64,000 nt of DNA from Planctomycetota bacterium. GTDB lineage: Bacteria; Planctomycetota; GCA-002687715; DRQF01. The stretch lies in the NCBI GenBank assembly GCA_020639295.1, contig JACKGY010000007.1:1-64000 (forward strand), given 5' to 3'. A program made the translations under genes and the position numbers. The notes under the pieces were generated by a model. It saw only the letters and a program-made list of their open reading frames with translations. It was not told the origin of the DNA and ran no database searches. Of this stretch, positions 34,829 to 45,300 are shown piece by piece; position 1 is the stretch's first letter; the number at the start of each line of letters is the position of its first letter.

Positions 34829-37008
34829 CAGTAACCCATCGCCCGGCCGATCTGCCAGACCGCGAAGGAACTCAGCCAGGCCAAGACGGTCATGTAGGCC
34901 AGCATGAACAGGGGCCAGCGCCAGGAGTTGGTCTCGCGTCGAACCACGGCGAGCGTGGACATGCACTGGCAGGCCAGCACGAAGAAGACCAGCAGGCTGA
35001 GCCCGGTCAGGGGGCGATAGAGCAGCGCGCCGGTCCGGGGGTCGCGGGCCTCGGCGAAGCGCTGCTGCAGGAGGACCACGTCCTCGTCTCCGTCACCGGT
35101 GCCGAGGATCTGGGCCATGGTCGAGACCAGGACCTCACGGGCGGCGAAGGAGGCGATCAGGCCGACGCCGATCTGCCAGTCGAAGCCGAGGGGCTCGATC
35201 ACGGGCTCGATGCTCCGGCCGAGGCGACCGGCGAAGCTGTCCCGGAGTCGGGCCGAGGTCGCTCGTTCCCGGGCCAGCTCGAGGGCGCCCTCGAGCGCGC
35301 CTCGTTCCGCGCCGTCCCGAGGCAGCTCGGCGAGTTCCTGCTCGAGCCGCGCCGCCTCCTCCCGGTAGGGTCGGGCCGATGCCGGGTCGGCGGGATAGTT
35401 CTGCAGGAACCAGAGGACGATCGTGAGGCCGAGGATGATGGTCCAGACCTTGCGCAGGAAGAGCAGACCCCGGTCGTAGACGTTGCGGAAGACCGTGTTC
35501 CAGCGCGGCATGCGGTAGGGCGGCAGCTCCATGATGAGGGTGGGCGTCTCCCCCTTCACCAGGGTCTTGCGGAAACACCAGGCCAAACCGGTCGCCGTGA
35601 TCGGTCCCAGGAGGTACATGGCCAGCATCACGACGGCGCCGGCGGAGATCCCGCCGACGATCACGCGATCGCCGAAGAAGGCACCGATGACCAGGGTATA
35701 GACCGGCAGGCGGGCGCTGCAGCTCATGAGCGGCGCCACCAGGATGGTCACCAGACGCGCCGCCGGGCTCTCGATGCTCCGCGTGCTCATGATGCCGGGC
35801 ACCGCGCAGGCGAAGGAGCTCATCATCGGCACGAAGGAGCGGCCGTGCAGGCCGACGCGGCGCATGATCCGATCCATCATGAAGGCCGCGCGCGCCATGT
35901 AGCCGGAATCCTCGAGGATGCCGATCGCCAGGAACAGGCAGAGGATCTGGGGCAGGAAGACCAGCACGTTGAGGACGCCGGCGAGGATGCCGTCGACGAT
36001 CAGGTCGTGCAGGACTCCGTCCGGAAGCGCCGCCCCGACCCACTCGCTGAAGACCCCGAATCCGCCCTCGAGCAGCTCCGTGGGAACGCCGGCCCAGGTG
36101 AAGATCAGCTGGAAGACCAGGCCCATCAGGAGCGCGAAGACGAGCGGACCACCGACACGATGCAGAAGCAGGGCATCGACGCGATCGGAGCCGCTTCGGC
36201 TGGACGGCCGCCGCTCCGGTCCGTTCAGCCGACCGACCAGGGCGTCGATGTAGGCATAGCGGGCCTCGGCCTCCCACTTCCACCAGCCGGGATCGATCTC
36301 GTTGAGCTTCTTGACCGCCGCCGCGGCACCATCCAACCGACATTGGTCTTCGGCGCAGGCATCCAGTTCGATCAGGGCCGCGCCCCAGGGCAGCGCGGGG
36401 CCGGCCTTGCTCAGAATCCGCCCCATCTCCTGTTCGAGAACCTCGGGGAAACGGACCAGTCGTTCGGGAACCCGCCCCTCCTCCGCGCAGTCGAGCATCG
36501 CCTGACGCAGCGCGGCCATGGCCGATGGGTCGTAGCCCTCGAGGAGATGGCAGCGCATCCCCAGGGCCTCCTCCAGGGCCGCCTTCTCCGGCAGTGGTCC
36601 GGCGCGCCGGGCCAGATCGACCATGGTGAAGACGACCAGGACGGGCCGGCCCAGTTCCGCGAGCTGGGTGGTGAGGAAGAGGTTCCGGGCCAGGTTCGAG
36701 AGGTCGCAGACGTTGATCAGGAGGTCCGGAGGCGCCTCGGCGGGGCCGCGCCCGAGGATCATGTCGACCGCCACCTGCTCGTCCGGCGAGGTATGGGCCA
36801 GGGAGTAGGTTCCGGGCAGGTCGGTGATCACGACCTCGCGGCCACCGGCTCGGAAACTGCCCTCGCGCCGCTCGACGGTGATGCCGGGATAGTTGCCCAC
36901 CTTCTGGCGCATGCCGGTGAGGGCATTGAAGAGGCTGGTCTTGCCGGAATTGGGATTGCCGGTCAGGGCCACCCGGAGCGAGGCAGCCCGGTCCTGCACT
37001 TCAGTCAC
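34828..37008 (-). CDS. feoB: Ferrous iron transporter FeoB
   Basis: 726 residues. The N-terminal G domain has G1 GNPNSGKTS (17-25), switch I GNYPGITVE, G3 DLPGTYSLAHTSPDE and a G4 motif TMVD (128-131), where the family usually has NMxD. A helical spacer follows, then the membrane part with two Gate repeats (FLPQILCLFLAIGILEDSGYMARAAF, and a second near SFAAREVLVSTMAQ), as expected for Fe2+ uptake. It overlaps feoA by 8 bases and its accessory gene by 1. Anaerobic or low-oxygen iron uptake is the likely role. Confidence 0.96.
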   Translation of the reverse strand: MTEVQDRAASLRVALTGNPNSGKTSLFNALTGMRQKVGNYPGITVERREGSFRAGGREVVITDLPGTYSLAHTSPDEQVAVDMILGRGPAEAPPDLLINVCDLSNLARNLFLTTQLAELGRPVLVVFTMVDLARRAGPLPEKAALEEALGMRCHLLEGYDPSAMAALRQAMLDCAEEGRVPERLVRFPEVLEQEMGRILSKAGPALPWGAALIELDACAEDQCRLDGAAAAVKKLNEIDPGWWKWEAEARYAYIDALVGRLNGPERRPSSRSGSDRVDALLLHRVGGPLVFALLMGLVFQLIFTWAGVPTELLEGGFGVFSEWVGAALPDGVLHDLIVDGILAGVLNVLVFLPQILCLFLAIGILEDSGYMARAAFMMDRIMRRVGLHGRSFVPMMSSFACAVPGIMSTRSIESPAARLVTILVAPLMSCSARLPVYTLVIGAFFGDRVIVGGISAGAVVMLAMYLLGPITATGLAWCFRKTLVKGETPTLIMELPPYRMPRWNTVFRNVYDRGLLFLRKVWTIILGLTIVLWFLQNYPADPASARPYREEAARLEQELAELPRDGAERGALEGALELARERATSARLRDSFAGRLGRSIEPVIEPLGFDWQIGVGLIASFAAREVLVSTMAQILGTGDGDEDVVLLQQRFAEARDPRTGALLYRPLTGLSLLVFFVLACQCMSTLAVVRRETNSWRWPLFMLAYMTVLAWLSSFAVWQIGRAMGY

Positions 37009-37228
37009 GGAGCCTCACCACCCGAGCCTCGCTCAGCCTGAGGGTCAGGCGATAACCGCGCAGGGCCACCTCGATCGGATCGCCGAGGGGGGCGCGACGA
37101 ATGACCCGGATCGTCGTCCCGGAGGTGAGTCCCATCTCGAGCAGCCGACGCCCCAGGCGCGGACCGGCGTCCACCGCGGCAATGGCCGCTTCCTCCGCGA
37201 TCGCGAGTTCGTCCAGGCTTCGTGGCAC
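37001..37228 (-). CDS. feoA: FeoA-domain protein
   Basis: 75 residues from GTG 37228: GGAG lies 7 bases upstream, and this gives the usual FeoA length. A longer TTG start would run through the predicted promoter. The SH3-like fold is recognisable in LGRRLLEMGLTSGTTIRVIRRAPLGDPIEVALRGYRLTLR. FeoA is a small cytoplasmic partner of FeoB. It is the first gene of the unit, 23 bases after a 17-bp palindrome and 48 bases after a TACAAT box. Confidence 0.93.
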   Translation of the reverse strand: MPRSLDELAIAEEAAIAAVDAGPRLGRRLLEMGLTSGTTIRVIRRAPLGDPIEVALRGYRLTLRLSEARVVRLRD

Positions 37229-37250
37229 CGAGCGTCTCCGAGGCTTGCCG

Positions 37251-37267
37251 TTGAGACCCGTTCTCAA
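37251..37267 (-). promoter_or_regulatory. Putative metal-regulator operator before feoA
   Basis: TTGAGA-CCCGT-TCTCAA is a perfect 6-5-6 palindrome immediately downstream of the predicted transcription start and 22 bases before the feoA start codon. The TGAGA/TCTCA half-sites resemble Fur-type boxes. A Fur-family gene ends 75 bases away. Binding is inferred. Confidence 0.6.
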
Positions 37268-37275
37268 TGAATGGG

Positions 37276-37303
37276 ATTGTAGAGGGAGGACACCGGCTTT
37301 CAA
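37276..37303 (-). promoter_or_regulatory. feoA promoter
   Basis: On the minus strand TTGAAA (37303-37298), a 16-base spacer and TACAAT (37281-37276) are a near-consensus sigma-70-type promoter. It lies in the gap between the Fur-family stop and feoA, so feo transcription can be separate from fur. Confidence 0.72.
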
Positions 37304-37342
37304 GCACCCTCTGCTGCGGCGGATGGTCTCGCCGTGGCGACC

Positions 37343-37885
37343 TCAGGCCTGGTTCTCGACCGCCGCCTCGCTCGAGGCCACCGCCCGCCGGGCCTCCTCG
37401 AGGACCTGGCGGCCGCGCTCGCCGCTCGCGCAGCCGGCGCAGACTCCGAAGACCGTGGTGCTGTGGCGCACCGGCGCGAAACCCAGCTCGATCGCGGCGT
37501 GATCCTGGAGCCGCTCCAGCTCCTCGCTGCGGAACTCGGTGATCCCGCGGCAGGCGAGACAGACCATGTGGTCGTGGTGGCGATGTCCGTAGCAGTGCTC
37601 GAAGTACTTGGCATCCTGACCGAAGTCGTGATCCACGAGAAGCTTGCAGTCGATCAGGATGATCAGGGTGCGATACAGGGTCGCCTTCGAGACGCGGAGG
37701 CCGGCGCGCCGGCAACGATCGTAGAGGTCGTCCGCGGTGAAGTGCCCGTGATCGCTGAAGATCACGTTGAGGAGATCCCGCCGGGCCTGGGTGAGCTTCA
37801 GGCCGCGTTCACGGAGATAGGCCTCGAAGATGGCCACTTCGGCGCCGGGTTCGGTGTGGACGTTCTTCTCGTAGTTGAAACTCAT
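37343..37885 (-). CDS. fur: Fur-family metal-dependent repressor
   Basis: 180 residues. A winged helix covers about residues 20-85 (GLKLTQARRDLLNVIF, SKATLYRTLIIL), then the dimerisation domain with the regulatory metal motif HRHHDHMVCLACRGI and the second structural zinc pair in FGVCAGC. The first pair is MVCLAC, so the Cys4 zinc site looks complete. It lies directly upstream of the feo unit, which strongly suggests an iron-sensing Fur rather than Zur or PerR; the exact metal cannot be proven. The 30-residue C-terminal extension is Ala/Glu-rich. Confidence 0.9.
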   Translation of the reverse strand: MSFNYEKNVHTEPGAEVAIFEAYLRERGLKLTQARRDLLNVIFSDHGHFTADDLYDRCRRAGLRVSKATLYRTLIILIDCKLLVDHDFGQDAKYFEHCYGHRHHDHMVCLACRGITEFRSEELERLQDHAAIELGFAPVRHSTTVFGVCAGCASGERGRQVLEEARRAVASSEAAVENQA

Positions 37886-37967
37886 CCGAGGCCTCCCGGG
37901 GGCATTATGGCTCGGATGGCCCGCGGGCCGAGGCGGCGTGGCTCAAAAAATCGTCGCAGCCCCCGAC

Positions 37968-39242
37968 TCAGCGGCCCAGGGCCCGATGACCGATGTCCCG
38001 GCGGCAGAACGAGCCGGGGAATCGGAGCCGGTCGATCGCGGCATAGGCCTTGTCCCGGGCGCCGGCGAGATCGGTCCCGAGGGCGGTCACGGCCAGGACC
38101 CGACCGCCGCTGGCGATCCAGTCCGAACCCTGGCGCCGGGTCGCGGCATGGAAGATCCGGAGATCATCGCTCTCCTCGACCTCGTCCAGGCCCCAGATCG
38201 GCCGGCCGCTGCCGACCGCGCCCGGGTAGCCTTCCTGGGCCACCACGACGGTGACCGCCGGCTCCTCGGACCAGCTCAGGTCGGCCTCGTCGAGCCGCCC
38301 CTCGGCGCAGAGCGCGAGGGCCTGGGCGAGGTCGCCGCGCAGGCGCATCATCAGGGCCTCGCACTCCGGGTCGCCGAAGCGGACGTTGAACTCGAGCACG
38401 CGCGGCCCCTTCTGGGTCATCATCAGGCCGGCGTAGAGGACGCCCGAAAAGGGACGCCCCTCGTGTTTCAGGGCATGCACGATGGGCACCAGGACCTCGC
38501 GCTCGATCTGGCTCTGGAGCTTCTCGGTGACCACCGGAGCCGGCGAGTAGGCGCCCATGCCACCGGTGTTCGGGCCCTCGTCGCCGTCGAAGGCCCGCTT
38601 GTGATCCTGGCTCGACTCCATCACCAGGATGGTCTTGCCGTCGGTGAGGGCGATGATGCTGGCCTCCTCCCCCACCAGGAAGTCCTCGATCACGATGCGC
38701 TGACCGGCGCTGCCGAAGGCCTGATCCTCCATCATCGAGCGGATCGCCTCCTCCGCCTCCTCGGGATTCCGGCAGATCACCACGCCCTTGCCGGCGGCCA
38801 GGCCGGCGGCCTTCACGACCAGGGGGTAGTCCACGGTCTCCCGCGCCCAGATCAGGGCCGCGTTCAGCTCGCTGAAGGTGCGGTGTCCGGCGGTCGGGAT
38901 CGAGTGCCGGGACATGATCTCCTTGGCGAAGGCCTTGTCGCCCTCGAGCAGGGCCGCGGCCTTCGACGGCCCGAAGATCTTCAGGCCGCGCGCCTGGAAC
39001 AGATCGACGATGCCGGCGCAGAGTGGCGCTTCGGGGCCGACCACGGTGAGATCGACCTTCTGCTTGCGCGCCAGCTCGGCGAGGCTCTCGAGGTCGGTCG
39101 CGGCCACGTCGAAGCAGGGCACCTCGCGGGCGATGCCGGCGTTGCCGGGCGCGCAGATCACTTCCGGCTCGCTCGGCGACTGCTTCAGTCTCCAGACGAG
39201 GGCATGCTCACGGCCACCGCCGCCGACGACGAGGATCTTCAT
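37968..39242 (-). CDS. purD: Phosphoribosylamine-glycine ligase (GAR synthetase)
   Basis: 424 residues, full length. It joins glycine to phosphoribosylamine with ATP in purine synthesis. The N-terminal VVGGGGREHALVWRLKQS, the ATP-grasp part (KAAGLAAGKGVVI, LVGEEASIIALTDG) and the late SGVLYAGLMMTQKGPRVLEFNVRFGDPECE motif with metal ligands Glu and Asn are all intact. A stand-alone purD with no other pur gene nearby. It starts at ATG 39242 and ends 82 bases before the fur start. Confidence 0.97.
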   Translation of the reverse strand: MKILVVGGGGREHALVWRLKQSPSEPEVICAPGNAGIAREVPCFDVAATDLESLAELARKQKVDLTVVGPEAPLCAGIVDLFQARGLKIFGPSKAAALLEGDKAFAKEIMSRHSIPTAGHRTFSELNAALIWARETVDYPLVVKAAGLAAGKGVVICRNPEEAEEAIRSMMEDQAFGSAGQRIVIEDFLVGEEASIIALTDGKTILVMESSQDHKRAFDGDEGPNTGGMGAYSPAPVVTEKLQSQIEREVLVPIVHALKHEGRPFSGVLYAGLMMTQKGPRVLEFNVRFGDPECEALMMRLRGDLAQALALCAEGRLDEADLSWSEEPAVTVVVAQEGYPGAVGSGRPIWGLDEVEESDDLRIFHAATRRQGSDWIASGGRVLAVTALGTDLAGARDKAYAAIDRLRFPGSFCRRDIGHRALGR

Positions 39243-39331
39243 GGAATCGGACTCCGCTGCTTGAACCGCGCGATCATAGCGCGGTCCCGCGCGGCTTCAA
39301 TCTCGACCCCGGCGCCCGCCCGACAAAGGAA

Positions 39332-39363
39332 GGAGCCCCGTGACCCTGGGGTCACGGGGCTCC
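39332..39363 (-). terminator. Terminator-like hairpin after the giant lipoprotein gene
   Basis: GGAGCCCCGTGAC (39332-39344) pairs perfectly with GTCACGGGGCTCC (39351-39363), 13 bp with a 6-base loop. On the minus strand the tail is TTCCTTTGTC, only moderately T-rich. It lies 24 bases past the lipoprotein stop. Confidence 0.7.
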
Positions 39364-39387
39364 CTTGCCGTCATCGATCCCGAGGGA

Positions 39388-42300
39388 TCATTCGCTGACG
39401 CTCACGGTGTAGTTGGTCAACGCCTTGGGCGTCACCGTGGCGGTCTGCATGTTGCCGCTGACGAAGTGGACCTCGACGGTGTAGCTCTGGCTGGGCGTGA
39501 TGCCACCGAAGTGGACCTCCGCGCAGTCCTGGCTGCCGACGCCGCGGCCGCCGGAGATCTCCCGGGTCGCGACGATCGCGTTGGTCGCGTCCTTGAGGAT
39601 GACCACCGCGCCGAGGGCATCGGTCGAGCTCGTGCCGAGGCCCGCGCCCTGACCCGAGACCCGCACCTTGAGGAAGCGGACGTTGTCGAGACCGTTGAGG
39701 TACAGGACATCCGCCGCGCCCTCGTTGCCGACGAAGAGATCGAGGTCGCCGTCGTCGTCGATGTCGGCCATCTGGACCAGGTCGGCATCGTTGGCATCGT
39801 CGACCCCGACACCCAGATCGGAGGCCACTTCGACGAACTCCCAGACGTTGTCCATGTTGGTGTCACCGACGCCCATGTAGAGCTTGTTGCCGGTGTCGGA
39901 GCCGACATAGAGGTCCAGGATGCCGTCGTTGTCGAGGTCGCCGAAGCAGACGTCGTGCGCCGCCACGTCAGTGTCGATGCCGGCCAGGGCCGCCACCTCG
40001 GTGAAGCTCGAGCCGCCGTCGTTGCGCCAGAGCTGGTTGACCGAAGAGGCACCACCGCGGGCGATGAAGACGTCGAAGTCGCCGTCGTTGTCGTAGTCGG
40101 CGAAGACGATGCCCCGGCCACCGGCGCTGTGATCGAAGGTGACGTTCGAGGTCGCACCGGCGATGTCGGTGTAGGTGGCGCCGTCATCGCGGTAGAACAG
40201 ACCCGGAGTGTTGTCACCGATGATCAGGTCGACATCGCCGTCGACGTCGAAGTCGGCCACGGCGCCGAGCCTGGAGGCGGCGACGCTGGCGTCCACGCCG
40301 GTGGAAGCATCCTGGAGGAAGCTGTTCGCCGGGATGCCCGCGCCCCGCTGGTTCGACATGAGGTAGTTGTTGTTCATGGTGGCGTCGAGGACGATGAAGT
40401 CCAGCCAGCCATCGTTGTCATGGTCGAGCCAGAAGGCCTGGGTGAGGGTGGTGACCGCGATGCCCGCGCCCTCCGCGACCGTATCATCGGTGAAGGTCAT
40501 GGTGCCCAGACCGACGATGTCGTTGCGATAGAGCTTGGTGCCGGCGGTCGAGTCCACCGTCAGGAGGTCCTTGTCGCCGTCGTTGTCGTAGTCACCCCAG
40601 ACCGCGCAACGATCACCGGCGAAGACCACGCCCAGCGATCCGGTGACGTCGGTGTAGGTTCCGGTCATCGAATCGTACTGGTACATGATGCCGGCGCCGG
40701 CCTGACCCACGAAGAGGTCCAGGTCACCGTCGTTGTCGAAGTCGGCGAAGGCGCCGCCATCGGCCGCACCGGTGCTGCCGAGACCCGCGGCCACGGTGAC
40801 GTCGCTGAAGGGCGCCGCCGGAGCGGTCGCGTCCTGCAGGATGTCCAGCGCAGCCATCGCGTAGTCGGCGGTGACCGAGCCGGAGGTGTTGCCGGCCGCG
40901 TCGCGGGCGACGACGGTCAGCGAGTTGGTGGTGCTCGCGGTCAGCGTGACGGTGACCGCGAAGTGACCGCCCGCGTCGCTGGCCGCGGTGGCCTGAGCCG
41001 CGCCACCGGTGATCACGACGTCGGTGTTGGCGTCGTTGGTACCGGTGAGCACCTGGCTCGCGGCCGCCCAGGGCGAAGTCACCGGGTCGACGACCGGGCT
41101 GGCCGGCGCGGTGACGTCCTTGGTGGCCGAGCTGCCCGCGAAGGGGCCGCTCGTGTTGCCGGCGCCATCGACCATGTCGACGCTGACCGTGATCGTGGTC
41201 TCGCCGAGAGTCGAGGAGTTGATGCCGGTGACGGTGACGGTGCCACCGCCGGCCGGAGCGTTGATCTGACCGGTCACCGAGGCCGAGCCGTCATCCAGCG
41301 TCACCGTCGCGACGTCGTCCGCGTTGGAACCGACCGGGAAGGTCAGCTCCACGGAGACGGCCGTCTCGCTGGCGGCGTTGATGTAGTGGTCGGCGTTGTT
41401 CATGGTGGCCACGACCTTGGCCGCGGTCGGCTGGGCCGGTGCGGCCACGTCCTTGGTCGCGGTCAGGAGCGTCGCCTGGCTCGAATTGCCGTGGCCATCC
41501 GTGATGGTGACGGTGACGGTCACCGAGCCATCGGCGAGGCCGGAGCAATCGAGACCCGAGAAGCTCATCGAGCCGCCACCCATCGACACCGCCTGCGGGC
41601 CGTCGGTGACGTCGGGATTGCTGCCGTCGCTCAGGGTGACGGACGCCATCTCGCTGCCGTCGGCCGTCGCCGGGATGGTGACGTCCACCTGCACCGAGCT
41701 GGCGTTCGCGGAGCTGATCCGGTTGACCAGGTTGCCCGGGGCGGCCGGGATCGACGCCGCGGAAGCGGTGACGATCGTGGTGTCCTTGGTCGCGACCGTG
41801 CCCGCGGTCAGCGTCGTGTTGTCGCTGGGATCGCGGAGCTCGACCGTGACGGTGACGTTGCCGTCGGCGAACGCGCTGCAATCGGCCGGGCCGAAGGTCA
41901 AGACACCGACACCGTCCGTGGCGTGGCGCCAGGGAGAGGTCACGGTCGTGGAACCATCGCTCAGCCGCACGCGAACCTGCTCGTCACCGACACTCGACGC
42001 GCCCAGGGCGACGTCGACCGAGACCGCCGTGACGCTCGACGAATTGATCTCGTCGGTGCCGTTCTGGGCACCCGCGACCACGTTCGCCGAGACCGCGGCC
42101 GCCGGCGCCGTGGCGTCCTTGAACTGGCTGCCGCCGGCGAAGGTCACGGAGTTGCCGGCCGGATCGGTGATCGTGCCGGTGATCGTGATCGTGCCGTCGG
42201 CGAGGCCGCTCAGGTCGTAGACGCCGAAGCGCCAGGCGCTGGCCATCGGATCGTAGGCGACCAGGGCGGGCGTCACCGTCAGCGAGCCGTCGGAGAAGCT

Positions 42301-45300
42301 GAGCCGGGCCTGGTCACCCTCGCCCTGTCCCGACTCGTAGGCGGCGACCATGATGACGCCGGTGACGTAGTCGGCGTTGATGACCGACTGCGTGACGCCA
42401 TGCGGGTCGACCATGGTCAAGGTACCGATCGATTCGGGTGCGACCGAGTCCTTGGCGCCGAGCGGGAAGCTCTGCTCGTTGCGGTTTCCGGCCGGATCGA
42501 CGATGGCGACCGTCATGCTGAGGCTGCCGTCGGCGAAGGCCGAGAGATCGAGCGAGCTGAAGTTCACGACCGTACCGGTGGTGTTGGGCGTGAAGCTGCC
42601 GAGCGCGAGGCTCGCGCCGCCGGCACCGACCAGCGTGCAGGTGACCTGCTCGCTGCCGTCGAACTGCGTCGAGTAGCTCAGGTCGATGTCGGTGGCCGAG
42701 AAGGTGCTGCCGTTGACCCAGCCCATGGGCGCGCTGCCCTGAGCCGGAATCACGACCGAGTCGACCATCGCCGGCGCGGTGGCGTCCTTGGTGGCCGGCG
42801 TACCGGCCGTCAGGGCGCTGTTGCCGCTTGCGACCTCATAGGAACGAGCCAGCAGGCTGATCGAACCATCGGCGAGGCCGCTGGCGTCCATCGAGAAGGT
42901 GATGACGCCACCGCCCGCCGGCACGGCCTGCGCGGTCGAGGTGAGGCTGGCCGAGCCGTCGGAGAGCGTGACCTCGAGTCGCTCGCTTCCGTCGGCGGTG
43001 GCCGGCATGGTGACCTGGATCTGCACCGAGCTCACGTTGTAGCCGTTGATCACGTCGGCGGCGTTGTCGTTGCCGGCGGCCACCGCGGCGGCGGTCGGCT
43101 GGACGACGTTCAGATCCTTCAGGATCTTGGCGCCCGCGTTCGAGGTCACGTTGCCGGCACGATCGTTGAGCTGGACGGTCAGGGAGACCTGGCCCTCCGA
43201 GAGCACCGAGGTGTCGACGACGTGGGTCGAGCTGCCCCTGGTGGCCAGAGTCGGTTCCGAGGCGACGTAGTTGACGCCGTCGGTGAACACGACCATGACC
43301 AGATCCGCGGGATCGACCGAGTTCGGCAGACTGACCGTCACCAGGGTCGCGGTGACGTTCTCGGAGTTGATCACGTTCATCGGGTTGTGGGCACCGGCGG
43401 CCACGAAGGCCGAGCCGCTGACCGGCGCGGTCACGTCCTTGGTCGCGGTGGCCAGGAGCTGGTAGTCCTGGTTGCCGGCCGCGTCGACGACGCGGACGTA
43501 GACGTTGACCGTGCCCTCCGCGAGTGCCGTCGCATTCAGACCGGTGAAGGACAGGGTCGCGTTCGGCGCCCCGTTCTGGTAGGCCGAAGCGACGCTCGCC
43601 GAGCCGTCCTGGATGATGACCTGATAGCGATCGGCGCTGGTCGAGGCAGCGGACAGGCTCAGATCGACCCGGACGTTCGACTCGCTGGCGATGTTGATGA
43701 AGTCGGCCGGGTTGCTGCTCGTGTGGGCGACGCGAGCGGAGGCCGGCAGGACCGCCACGGTATCCTTGGTCGCCGGGCGGCCGGTCGCGTAGCGGGTGTT
43801 GCCGACCGGGTCGGTGATCACGAGCGAGAAGCTGATCGGGCCGTCGGCGAAGGCGGACAGATCGAGGAAGCTCGTGATCTGGTTGCTGGCGGACGCGGGC
43901 TGCGTGAAGTTGCTGACGAAGTCGCTCACGCCGTCGCTGACGGTGAGCTCGCAGGCGAGGTCGTCGGCGTCGGTCGGGAGCACGAAGCGTAGCTCGACGT
44001 TGCTCTGGTTGGCCGAGTTGACGGTGTCGGCAGGGCCGGAACCCGTCACCGGGATGCCGAAGGCCGCGACGGCGCCAGGACCAGTCTGATCACAGATGCC
44101 GGGCGTACCAGTGGAGAGGACCACGTTTCCACTGGCGTCGGAGATCCTGATGAACAGCAGGTAGCCGCCATCCGCGAGCGCCGAGGTATCGATCGGGCCG
44201 AGGGTCATGTGATCCTGGCCCTGCTCGGTGTCGACCGGGGTGCTCGTGACCTGGAGACCGTTGTCATCCTGGAAGATGGCCGAGATCTGTTCGCCACGGC
44301 CATCCTGGAACACGGTGGAGATGACATCGACGTAGACCTTGCCGCCGTTGCCGACGTTGATCACGTTCTGGGCGTTCAGGTCGCCAGCGGCGACCCAGGC
44401 GCCCTCGATGCCGGTCGGCTGCGCGACCTTCATGGCGGTGTGGCTGGAGTCGACGACCGTGTTGCCACCGAGGTCGGTGATGGTGACCTCGAGCGTGAGG
44501 CTGCCATCGAACAAGGCCTCGAGGTTCAGGCCGCCGAAGTACAGGCTGCCACCTCCGACCGGAGCCGGCTGGCTCGCCCCGAGGACGCGGCCACCGTTGC
44601 TGTCGATGACGGCGAGGCCGACCTGGTCACCGGTGACCGCGGTGGAATCGACCGCGACCTGGACGGTGGCATCGGCATGGTTCGCGCTGGTGACCGTGTT
44701 GGCGGGCTGACCGGGATCGGTTTCGACGCGAACCAGGAGGATCGCGGGAACGGCGGTGTCCTTGCCGACCAGGATCTGGAAGCTGGTGACGTTGGCGGCC
44801 GGATCGACGATCTCCGCGTCGACGGTCAGATTGCCGTCCATGAGCGCGCTCAGATCGACGCCGCTGACGGTGACCGTCCCCGAGGGCTGGACGTTCGCGG
44901 CCGGCGAGGTGACCAGCACCGTGCCGTCGTTGGCCAGGATGCTGACGAGATCCTGGGCCGAGGCCGAGGAATCGAAGCTCACCGCGAAGTCCGCGGCGGC
45001 GACGTTCGACAGGTTGACCGTGTTGGCGGCGTTGCCCGCACCCGCGACCAGCTCGAAGGCCGTCGGCAGGGCCGGCGGGACGGTGTCCTTGAACAGGACG
45101 TCGCCGTAGCTGGTGTCGAGCGAGCCGGAGGAGTTCGACATGGTGACGATCAGCTCGATCGGGCCGTCGGCGAGGATGCTCGCATCGATCGGACCGACGG
45201 TGATCGTGGAGCCGGCCACCGCGGGAGCGCTGGCCTCGGCTTCCGTCACGCCGTCGCTCAGGCGTACGGTGACCAGGTCACCGGGCTTGACCGACGAATC

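Noticed and set aside
37229..37303. A longer feoA starting at TTG 37303
   Set aside because: It would translate through the -10 box and the palindrome, and adds residues not found in FeoA; the GTG at 37228 has a well-placed GGAG.
39340..43992. A plus-strand open frame of 1550 codons opposite the giant lipoprotein
   Set aside because: It is the antisense of a regular repeat gene in GC-rich DNA; composition is Asp/Arg/Val/Gly monotony with no domain, signal or ribosome site.
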